Assembly: GCA_002428985.1 (NCBI GenBank)
Contig: DIYL01000053.1
Span: 109,700-173,699 of the forward strand
Source of the DNA: Anaerolineales bacterium UBA6055
GTDB taxonomy: Bacteria; Chloroflexota; Anaerolineae; Aggregatilineales; Phototrophicaceae
Direction: 5' to 3'
Length of the DNA stretch: 64,000 bases
Below the pieces are notes generated by a model. It made no database searches and was not told where the DNA came from. It was given only the letters and a program-made list of their open reading frames with translations. Made by a program: the position numbers and the translations under genes. Positions 17,359 to 24,722 of this stretch are shown piece after piece. The first letter of the stretch is position 1; every line of letters starts with the position of its first letter.

Positions 17359-17970
17359 ATGAGTAACAACAAATTGGAAGAAACTGAAGTTAAACTATAC
17401 ACCCCCTACCTCGTAGTAGTACATACAGCCTTAGAAAAACTCGGCGCGACATTGGAAAAACCCAGAGTCTTTGAACGTAATGTACGTTATGAAAACCAAG
17501 AAAATACATTTCAAACCCAAGGGATTGTGCTTCGCCTACGACAGGATAACCAAGCAAAACTGACCTATAAAACAGGTAAAGGTATAACAAACGGCATCGT
17601 CAGTCGCCTTGAAGCCGAAGTTGTCGTCAGCGATTTTGATACGATGGACACCATGTTAAAGTTGCTCGGATTTGAGCCTTATATGGTTTATGAAAAATAT
17701 CGAACGACCTATATTTATGATGATGCAGAAATTGTCCTAGACGAAATGCCTTATGGGAATTTCACAGAAATCGAGGGTACAGTCAATCAGATTGAAACTA
17801 TCATCGAACAACTTGATTTAGGAGAACGACCACGTTTTACAGATAGCTATACTGTTATTTTTGAGCATGTGAAACATCACCTGAATTTAGATTTTACTGA
17901 TTTAAGCTTCAACAATTTTGAGGGGATTGATGTATCAGAGCAAGCGCTCTATCCAAGCCAAGATCTATAA
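17359..17970 (+). CDS. CYTH-domain protein (class IV adenylate cyclase/triphosphatase-like)
   Basis: 203 residues. The family-defining EXEXK is present as ETEVK near residues 8-12, followed by the alternating-strand tunnel-fold pattern (VRYENQ, GIVLRLRQ, AKLTYKTG, RLEAEVVV, KYRTTYIYD, EIVLDEMPYGNFTEIEG). CYTH enzymes hydrolyse or cyclise triphosphorylated substrates with divalent metal. Whether this one is a CyaB-type cyclase, a thiamine triphosphatase or an inorganic triphosphatase cannot be told. A CHAD protein, often paired with CYTH, is encoded 10 kb away at 27230. Confidence 0.88.
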   Translation: MSNNKLEETEVKLYTPYLVVVHTALEKLGATLEKPRVFERNVRYENQENTFQTQGIVLRLRQDNQAKLTYKTGKGITNGIVSRLEAEVVVSDFDTMDTMLKLLGFEPYMVYEKYRTTYIYDDAEIVLDEMPYGNFTEIEGTVNQIETIIEQLDLGERPRFTDSYTVIFEHVKHHLNLDFTDLSFNNFEGIDVSEQALYPSQDL

Positions 17971-18009
17971 ACCTGCTGTATACTGATAGAAAGTATATGT
18001 TAGGCAGGT
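17971..18009 (+). promoter_or_regulatory. nested hairpin covering the ribosome site of the DUF4058 gene
   Basis: Outer stem ACCTGC (17971-17976)/GCAGGT (18004-18009) and inner stem TATACT (17979-17984)/AGTATA (17992-17997). The outer 3' arm contains the AGG of the Shine-Dalgarno before the ATG at 18016, so folding would hide it. TATACT could alternatively be a -10. Confidence 0.35.
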
Positions 18010-18015
18010 CTGCTC

Positions 18016-18909
18016 ATGGTATTACGCTCACGAACCAATCCGTATCCGGGTATTAACATTCATTTGAATAGTTTTTTGCAAGCATATCCGGACGAATGGG
18101 TCAGCTTTCACTCAGGCCATTTGACAAACCTACGAGAATATCTGGATAGAAATCTACCCGAAAACTACTATGCAAAATCTGAAAGTTCATTACAGATTGG
18201 CGGTTTTGATGCAGGCACAGGCGAAGACATCCAAGAGAAACTTCGTCCAGACATCAATATCCTTCATGAGAAGAATCTTGATCAACAAACTACTCAGAGT
18301 ACGGATGCTTACACATCACCCACAGAAATATTAAACATTATAGAAACTGTCGATCTTGATGAAGATGATCCGCTTGGGCTTATCATTTATAAAATTGACA
18401 ACCACATAGGGAAAGACCAACCCGTTGCACGGATTGAACTCTTGTCACCTGCAAATAAGATAAGCGGATCTTATTATAAGACCTACGCGAATAAGCGTCT
18501 AAAAACGTTAGAAGCTGGACTTGTTTTGGTCGAGATTGATTATCTCCATGCCAGTCGTCCAGTCATTCCTAATTTGCCAAGCTACTTCGACAAGAAAGAT
18601 GACGCTTATCCTTATTATGTGCTGGTCAGTAATCCACTTCCGACCCTAACAGATGGTAAAACCATGATCTATGCATGGCATGTTGATGCACTGTTTCCAA
18701 CGTTTCCGATTCCACTATTGCAAACAGATCAAGTTATTATGGACTTAGCAACTGTATATAACTACACTTATGAAACAACGCGCAGTTTTCAGAGACATTT
18801 GGATTACGCTGATACTCCAACAGACTTCGATACTTACACTAATACAGACCAACAGAAAATTAATACCATGCTAGCTGATATTCGCAAGCAATTGGGAAGT
18901 AACAGCTAA
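18016..18909 (+). CDS. DUF4058 family protein
   Basis: 297 residues. The N-terminus fits DUF4058: NPYPGINIHL in place of the usual PFPGMDPYLE, then EWVSFHSGHLTNLREYL and LPENYYA. The middle has ARIELLSPANK and VLVEIDYLH, also typical (nuclease-like core ELLSPxNK, vxxEIDLL). DUF4058 proteins occur mainly in cyanobacteria, planctomycetes and Chloroflexi; their function is unknown. Soluble, cytoplasmic. The next gene overlaps by 1 bp. Confidence 0.82.
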   Translation: MVLRSRTNPYPGINIHLNSFLQAYPDEWVSFHSGHLTNLREYLDRNLPENYYAKSESSLQIGGFDAGTGEDIQEKLRPDINILHEKNLDQQTTQSTDAYTSPTEILNIIETVDLDEDDPLGLIIYKIDNHIGKDQPVARIELLSPANKISGSYYKTYANKRLKTLEAGLVLVEIDYLHASRPVIPNLPSYFDKKDDAYPYYVLVSNPLPTLTDGKTMIYAWHVDALFPTFPIPLLQTDQVIMDLATVYNYTYETTRSFQRHLDYADTPTDFDTYTNTDQQKINTMLADIRKQLGSNS

Positions 18910-19244
18910 TGCCGTCATTGTTGGGGAAAGAATGGAAGGTAATCGAAAGATCATCGGAAAAGACAATCTGCATACTAAGGGCTATAGACTTCCCTGAAAT
19001 GTTCTGGATCAAAGCAACTATAATACCTGACGAACTTTATAATAAGTATGAGTCACAATTTAAAGCATTTACAGCTATTCAACCGGACAGTGATCCAGAG
19101 ATGACGCTATGGGAAGATACTTTCGATAGACTTTTTACAAAGATCGCCTTCAGAGCAATTGACCACGACCATGAAATCGACGAAGCAATCCTCTATACTT
19201 TTGACGACATGACAGCCCATTTCCGAGCGATTTGGAAAGATTAA
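18909..19244 (+). CDS. hypothetical protein
   Basis: 111 residues, soluble, acidic. It begins at the A of the preceding stop (TAATG), so it is translationally coupled to the DUF4058 gene. No domain recognised. The sequence alternates strands and helices (WKVIERSSEKTICILRAIDF...) and ends with an acidic helical part (EIDEAILYTFDDMTAHF). Possibly a partner of the DUF4058 protein. Confidence 0.55.
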   Translation: MPSLLGKEWKVIERSSEKTICILRAIDFPEMFWIKATIIPDELYNKYESQFKAFTAIQPDSDPEMTLWEDTFDRLFTKIAFRAIDHDHEIDEAILYTFDDMTAHFRAIWKD

Positions 19245-19289
19245 ATTACAAATTTATATATTATACGTAGTGTATCCCCGAGGACTCCT

Positions 19290-19706
19290 ATGCAAAAACG
19301 CCCTCTCTGGTTTATTATTATCTCATGTTTTATTTTGCTATATCAAATCGTTTGGTTAGCATCGGTGTTACAACTACCAGACGATTTAAAAAACCAAATT
19401 AGCTTATCTGTTCCATTTGAAGTTGTAATTAGTGGGATAATTGTGACATTCTTCACCATTGGATTACGCGCTTTGATATTAATGCGTAGGTGGGCATTCC
19501 GCTATACTTTAGTAGGAATTGGCATCCTATGGGGTACCATCCTATTACGACTGATAATCTTTACAGAAGCTGATTATGATCGGCAACGCTTACCATTTCT
19601 AATCATGACATTTGTCATTATAGGGGGCTTGGTCTGCGTGCCGATTTTATACAAAACCATACATAATTCAACTAAGGGAGCAAATTCGTATGACCCTAAC
19701 CCCTAA
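19290..19706 (+). CDS. small integral membrane protein, unknown
   Basis: 138 residues with four predicted membrane segments (about 7-27, 45-65, 72-93 and 103-124), connected by short charged loops. GAGGA precedes the ATG with good spacing. No family recognised. Its 3' end overlaps the acyl-CoA carboxylase gene by 17 bp, so the two are at least transcribed together, though a functional link is doubtful. Confidence 0.55.
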   Translation: MQKRPLWFIIISCFILLYQIVWLASVLQLPDDLKNQISLSVPFEVVISGIIVTFFTIGLRALILMRRWAFRYTLVGIGILWGTILLRLIIFTEADYDRQRLPFLIMTFVIIGGLVCVPILYKTIHNSTKGANSYDPNP

Positions 19707-21240
19707 GATTGAGCAATTGCGCGATATGCGCGCCCAAAGTCAAAATGGTGGAGGCGAGGCTCGTATCCAACGCCAACACGAAAAAGGCAAAAAGACAGCG
19801 CGTGAGCGTCTCGATATCTTACTTGACCCCGGTACATTCCGTGAGGTTGACGCATTTGTCCATCATCACAACAACAACTTCGGACTCGACAAAAACAAGC
19901 CACTCAGTGACAGCGTCGTGACCGGTTGGGGTACAGTCGATGGTCGTCTCGTTTATGTGTACTCTCAAGATTTCACTGTTATGGGTGGTAGCTTGAGTGA
20001 AGCACATGCTAACAAAATCATCAAAATCATGGATATGGCGATGAAAGTTGGCGCACCTGTTATCGGTCTAAACGATAGTGGTGGCGCAAGAATCCAAGAA
20101 GGTGTTGAAAGCCTCGGTGGTTATGCTGATATTTTCTTGAGAAATACCCTCGCTAGTGGTGTGATCCCACAAATCAGTGTGATTATGGGTCCATGTGCAG
20201 GTGGCGCAGTGTACAGCCCTGCCTTAACTGACTTTACGATCATGGTCAAAGACACAAGCTATATGTTTATCACTGGTCCTGATGTAGTTAAGCAAGTGTT
20301 GAACGAAGATGTCACTTTTGAAGACCTCGGTGGTGCATCCGTCCATGCAAGCAAGAGCGGTGTTTGCCATTTCGTCGCTGATGATGAAACACAATCATTG
20401 ATGATGGCACGTGAACTCCTCAGTTACCTACCACAAAATAACATGGAAGATTCTCCATTTGTGCCAGCGACTGACGATCCACTGCGTGCTGAAGAAGCAT
20501 TGGACTCTATCGTACCTGAAAATCCAAACCAACCCTACGACATCAAAGATGTGATTGAGTTAGTCGTTGATGATGGTATTTTCTTCGAAGTTCATGAAGA
20601 ATTTGCAGCCAATATCGTCTGTGGATATGCCCGTTTAGGCGGTCAATCTGTCGGTATCGTTGCAAACCAACCGATGGTTCTTGCAGGTGTTCTCGACATC
20701 AAAGCTAGTGAAAAAGCAGCTCGCTTTGTTCGTACATGTGACGCCTTCAATGTTCCAATTATCACATTTGTCGATGTCCCTGGTTATCTACCCGGCACCG
20801 ATCAAGAACACAACGGTATTATCATGAGTGGCGCGAAATTGCTCTACGCATATTGTGAAGCGACTGTACCAAAATTGACAGTCATTACACGCAAATCATA
20901 TGGTGGTGCTTACTGTGTTATGAATAGTAAACACATCCGCGCTGACCTGAACATTTCATGGCCAACAGGCGAAATCGCAGTGATGGGTCCTGAAGGTGCT
21001 GTCGAAATCATCTACCGTCGTGAACTAAAAGCAGCTGATGATCCAGTTGCGAAGAAGAAGGAACTCGCAGACGAATACCGCGAAAAATTCGCAAATCCAT
21101 ATGTTGCTGCATCTCGCGGTTATATTGATGATGTCATCGAACCACGCAATACACGCCCACGTTTGATTAATGCCTTGCAAGTATTCCAAAACAAACGTGA
21201 CGAAAATCCACCTAAGAAGCACGGAAACATTCCGCTATAA
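19690..21240 (+). CDS. acyl-CoA (propionyl/acetyl-CoA) carboxylase carboxyltransferase subunit
   Basis: 516 residues, full length for PccB-type subunits. It carries both crotonase-fold halves: N-terminal part with FTVMGGSLSEAHANKI, GLNDSGGARIQEG and GPCAGGAVYSPAL; C-terminal part with FVDVPGYLPGTDQE, GGAYCVMNSKH and MGPEGAVEI. It moves the carboxyl group from biotin to an acyl-CoA. The residue matching the substrate-selecting Asp422 of Streptomyces PccB is Cys409 here, which may broaden the acyl chain accepted. GGGAG precedes the ATG. First gene of the three-gene carboxylase operon. Confidence 0.93.
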   Translation: MTLTPKIEQLRDMRAQSQNGGGEARIQRQHEKGKKTARERLDILLDPGTFREVDAFVHHHNNNFGLDKNKPLSDSVVTGWGTVDGRLVYVYSQDFTVMGGSLSEAHANKIIKIMDMAMKVGAPVIGLNDSGGARIQEGVESLGGYADIFLRNTLASGVIPQISVIMGPCAGGAVYSPALTDFTIMVKDTSYMFITGPDVVKQVLNEDVTFEDLGGASVHASKSGVCHFVADDETQSLMMARELLSYLPQNNMEDSPFVPATDDPLRAEEALDSIVPENPNQPYDIKDVIELVVDDGIFFEVHEEFAANIVCGYARLGGQSVGIVANQPMVLAGVLDIKASEKAARFVRTCDAFNVPIITFVDVPGYLPGTDQEHNGIIMSGAKLLYAYCEATVPKLTVITRKSYGGAYCVMNSKHIRADLNISWPTGEIAVMGPEGAVEIIYRRELKAADDPVAKKKELADEYREKFANPYVAASRGYIDDVIEPRNTRPRLINALQVFQNKRDENPPKKHGNIPL

Positions 21241-21251
21241 GGGGCGATTAC

Positions 21252-22775
21252 ATGGCTGAACAAACAACTCGAATTAACAAAATATTGGTCGCCAATCGTG
21301 GCGAAATCGCAGTACGTGTTATCCGTGCTGCCCGCGACCTCGGTATTCCAACCGTCGCAGTTTACTCTGATGCAGATCGTGCAGCACTCCATGTCCGCTA
21401 TGCAGATGAAGCAGTTCATATTGGCGGTCCACGTCCTGCCGAAAGTTACCTCAAGATGGATACCATTATTGATGTAGCAAAGAAAACAGGCGCAGATGCC
21501 ATTCATCCGGGTTATGGGTTCTTATCCGAGAATGCAGACTTCGCAGGTCAAGTAACTGATTCTGGTCTGGTTTGGATTGGACCACCGCCCAACGCAATCG
21601 CAACAATGGGTGACAAGCAAGCTGCTCGTACGGCTGTTATCAAGAACAATGTACCACTCATCCCCGGTACAGAAGCAGGCTTGCCAGATGACGAACTCGT
21701 ACATGCCGCTAAACAAATAGGATTCCCTGTTCTGATTAAAGCGGTCGCTGGTGGTGGTGGTAAGGGTATGCGCCCTGTCCATAAAGAAGAAGATTTTGAA
21801 GAAGCACTCCAAACTGCCCGTCGCGAAGCCGAAAGTGCCTTCGGTAATGGTGATGTCTACGTCGAAAAATTACTCGTCGGCGCACGCCATATCGAATTCC
21901 AGATTCTTGCCGATACACACGGCAATACCATTCACCTCGGTGAACGCGAATGTTCGATTCAACGTCGGCATCAAAAACTCGTCGAAGAAGCACCAAGTGT
22001 CTTCGTAGATGATGACCTACGCGAACGCATGGGTAAGATGGCGATTGCAGCAGCAGAATCCGTCGGTTATGTTAACGCCGGAACAATCGAATGTATGGTC
22101 GACAAGGATAAGAACTACTACTTCCTTGAAATGAACACCCGCCTACAGGTTGAACATCCTGTAACAGAGTTGGTCACCGGTATTGACCTTGCTAAAGAAC
22201 AAATCCGTATCGCACGTGGTCGCCGTATGGGGCCAACAGAAAGTGTCCTCAACCCTAAAGGTTGGGCGATTGAATGTCGTATTAATGCGGAAGACCCTTA
22301 TGCAAACTTTATGCCATCGACCGGACAAATCTCGACAATGATTGTCCCAACTGGCCCAGGTGTCCGTGTTGATAGTGGTGTTTATCCCGGTTCAGAAATT
22401 ACACCATACTATGACAGCATGATTGCGAAGCTGATTACTTGGGGTGAAACCCGTTCAGAAGCAATGCTAAGAATGCGTCGTGCACTATCCGAATATACAA
22501 TCATGGGTTTGAAACATAACATCCCATTCCACATTAATTTGCTCAATAGTTTCAGCTTTATTGCGGGTCAAATCGACACAAACTTTGTCGAACAACGCTT
22601 CAATATGAACACATATGAAGAGGATCCAACAAATACAGAACTCGAAACAGCAGCAATTGCCGCGACACTTTACGCTCATCGGAAACGTCAACTTGCGTCA
22701 CAAGTTGTTGCACCAGCCAAACGCGATGCCAGCAACTGGAAATGGATGGGACGCTTTGAAAGGATGCACCGATAA
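21252..22775 (+). CDS. accC: acyl-CoA/acetyl-CoA carboxylase biotin carboxylase subunit
   Basis: 507 residues. N-terminal biotin-carboxylase domain (KILVANRGEIAVRVIRAA, HPGYGFLSENADFA), ATP-grasp domain (IKAVAGGGGKGMR, EFQILAD, ECSIQRRHQKLVEEAPS, FLEMNTRLQVEHPVTE) and C-terminal BC domain (AIECRINAEDP, YDSMIAKLI). It carboxylates biotin on the carrier protein using ATP and bicarbonate. It sits 11 bp after the carboxyltransferase gene and overlaps the carrier gene by 1 bp, so all three form one complex. The last 55 residues extend slightly past the usual AccC end. Confidence 0.95.
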   Translation: MAEQTTRINKILVANRGEIAVRVIRAARDLGIPTVAVYSDADRAALHVRYADEAVHIGGPRPAESYLKMDTIIDVAKKTGADAIHPGYGFLSENADFAGQVTDSGLVWIGPPPNAIATMGDKQAARTAVIKNNVPLIPGTEAGLPDDELVHAAKQIGFPVLIKAVAGGGGKGMRPVHKEEDFEEALQTARREAESAFGNGDVYVEKLLVGARHIEFQILADTHGNTIHLGERECSIQRRHQKLVEEAPSVFVDDDLRERMGKMAIAAAESVGYVNAGTIECMVDKDKNYYFLEMNTRLQVEHPVTELVTGIDLAKEQIRIARGRRMGPTESVLNPKGWAIECRINAEDPYANFMPSTGQISTMIVPTGPGVRVDSGVYPGSEITPYYDSMIAKLITWGETRSEAMLRMRRALSEYTIMGLKHNIPFHINLLNSFSFIAGQIDTNFVEQRFNMNTYEEDPTNTELETAAIAATLYAHRKRQLASQVVAPAKRDASNWKWMGRFERMHR

Positions 22776-23284
22776 TGAAATATGTAACCATTATCAACAA
22801 CGAACAATATGAGATCGAAATTGATAAAGACGGTGGTATTCTGATCAATGGCGAGTCCCGTGATGTTGATTTTCTTAATCTAGGTGGCTCACTATACTCT
22901 GTTATCACCCAGAACAAATCCCTCGAAGTCGTCATTGATGACGAAGACGATAAAATTGAGGTCATGATGTCGGGCCGTTTATATGAGACCCAAGTTCTCG
23001 ATGAACGTGCACTGCTTATGGCACAACGTCGTGGTGGTCTTGGTGGTAGCTCTGGTGAAGTCAATGCACCGATGCCGGGCTTAATCGTTAAGGTTGTCGT
23101 TGAAGATGGAGAAGAAGTCGCACAGGGTCAAACTGTCGTCATTCTTGAATCCATGAAAATGCAGAATGAACTCAAAGCACCGATTGATGGTACAGTAACC
23201 AATATCAAAGTTGAAGCAAGTCAAACAGTCGATAAAAATGCGTTACTACTAGAAATCGAACCACCAGCATCAGAAGAAGAATAA
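22775..23284 (+). CDS. biotin carboxyl carrier protein of the acyl-CoA carboxylase
   Basis: 169 residues. The C-terminal 75 residues form a biotinyl domain with ESMKMQ (the Lys is biotinylated) followed by LKAPIDGTVTNI; a PMPGLIVKV half-motif precedes it. The N-terminal 90 residues are a strand-rich region like the extra domain in acyl-CoA (not housekeeping acetyl-CoA) carboxylase carriers. TAATG overlap with the biotin carboxylase gene. Last gene of the operon; a terminator follows at 23291. Confidence 0.94.
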   Translation: MKYVTIINNEQYEIEIDKDGGILINGESRDVDFLNLGGSLYSVITQNKSLEVVIDDEDDKIEVMMSGRLYETQVLDERALLMAQRRGGLGGSSGEVNAPMPGLIVKVVVEDGEEVAQGQTVVILESMKMQNELKAPIDGTVTNIKVEASQTVDKNALLLEIEPPASEEE

Positions 23285-23290
23285 CCCTAC

Positions 23291-23328
23291 GCTTCGGGTA
23301 CGGTCATTGGCTGTACCCGAGCTTTCCC
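23291..23328 (+). terminator. rho-independent terminator of the carboxylase operon
   Basis: Stem GCTTCGGGTAC (23291-23301) with GTACCCGAGC (23313-23322), one bulged T, followed by TTTCCC. Lies 7 bp after the stop at 23284. Confidence 0.8.
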
Positions 23329-23377
23329 TACACATTTGCCCCGAAATCTTTTAAAGTAGCCTGCTGATTGTTCGATA

Positions 23378-24718
23378 ATGATGCGAATGGCTATGCAAAG
23401 ATTGCAATTCCTATACAACTGGATAGATGCAATGTGGTGTGTTCTGCTTGCAGTTTATGTAATCGCAGGAGCAAACCTTGTTCCATTCCACGGTGATGAA
23501 TCTACACTAATCTACATGGGACGCGATAGCTATTATCAGTTTATCGACCGTGACATATCGAAAATTTATTATGACGATACTGGAACAGTCAGCCCTACCG
23601 AGCAACAACTTCGGCTCATCAACGGCACAATCCCCAAATATATTTATGGCTTTGTTGCGATTAATAATGGCTATACTATCGAAGAAATCAATGAACAGTG
23701 GGATTGGGGTGCAGATTATATCTATAATCAAGATACAAATCGTCTCCCAGATGAACAGTTATTATCCGCTAGCCGCATCGTATCATCTATACAATTCGCA
23801 CTAGCCCTCATCGCCTTATTTGCAGTTGGACGAATCATATTTAATCGACCTATCGCTTATATGGCGACATTATATATTTTTCTCAATCCCAACCTACTGA
23901 TCAATACCCGACGCGCGATGATGGAAGGTAGCCACATTTTAGGGTTAGCCTTGCTCGTCTTGATAGCCGTCTGGACAATCCGTGAACGTAAGTGGTGGCA
24001 GTATATTTTACTTGGCATTATTGCCGGATTTGCAGTTGCATCAAAACATCCGAATGCAATCATCAATGGGCTTATCTTCATTAGTATTTTTACATTTGTT
24101 GGCTGGCAAGCGATTCGTTCAAAAGCGTCTATAATCGCCCAAACCACACGTACTATGGTTGATCTATGTATTGCAGGATTGTTCACAGTTGGCATATTCT
24201 GGTTACTGAATCCCGCCTTATGGAGAAAGCCTATCGCAGGTATCCAAGAATCCCTATCGTTACGCAATGATTTGTTACAGTTACAATCCAATGCATTTAA
24301 TAGCTATACTTCTCTAGGGGAGCGATTGAGCGGATTCTTTGATTTTATATTTGTGGCAACGCCTCAATATTTCGAAGTTGACCAATGGGCAACTTATCCT
24401 GTCATCTCGGCACAAATCGGGGTATACGAGCAATCAATATTATCAGGAGTTGCCGTTGGTGGGTCTATAATTGGCGGACTAGTGGTTATGTTACTCACCG
24501 TTTTTGGGTTAATCCATTTTGCCCGCAACACACAATTCTCCCTAGAGCACCGCTGGCTATTAACAGTTGTTGGGGGCGGCATCTGTATTATCACATTTAT
24601 CTTGACCCCACTTACATGGGGGCGTTACTATCTACCGATTTTCCCATTTGTGGGATTCTACCTTGCATATGCTGTATATACCCTAACAGCAACTATCTGG
24701 AAACGATACACAGTTTAA
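23378..24718 (+). CDS. GT-C family membrane glycosyltransferase (GT39/ArnT-like)
   Basis: 446 residues with about ten membrane segments. The first extracytoplasmic loop carries FHGDEST, the acidic motif near the N-terminus typical of GT-C glycosyltransferases that use polyprenyl-phosphate sugars. Later segments (LNPNLLINTRRAMMEGSHI, GFAVASKHPNAI) fit the PMT/ArnT pattern. Acts on the outer face of the cytoplasmic membrane; donor and acceptor unknown. Several close in-frame ATGs (23378, 23381, 23387) make the exact start uncertain. The next GT-C gene begins 4 bp after it. Confidence 0.8.
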   Translation: MMRMAMQRLQFLYNWIDAMWCVLLAVYVIAGANLVPFHGDESTLIYMGRDSYYQFIDRDISKIYYDDTGTVSPTEQQLRLINGTIPKYIYGFVAINNGYTIEEINEQWDWGADYIYNQDTNRLPDEQLLSASRIVSSIQFALALIALFAVGRIIFNRPIAYMATLYIFLNPNLLINTRRAMMEGSHILGLALLVLIAVWTIRERKWWQYILLGIIAGFAVASKHPNAIINGLIFISIFTFVGWQAIRSKASIIAQTTRTMVDLCIAGLFTVGIFWLLNPALWRKPIAGIQESLSLRNDLLQLQSNAFNSYTSLGERLSGFFDFIFVATPQYFEVDQWATYPVISAQIGVYEQSILSGVAVGGSIIGGLVVMLLTVFGLIHFARNTQFSLEHRWLLTVVGGGICIITFILTPLTWGRYYLPIFPFVGFYLAYAVYTLTATIWKRYTV

Positions 24719-24722
24719 AATT

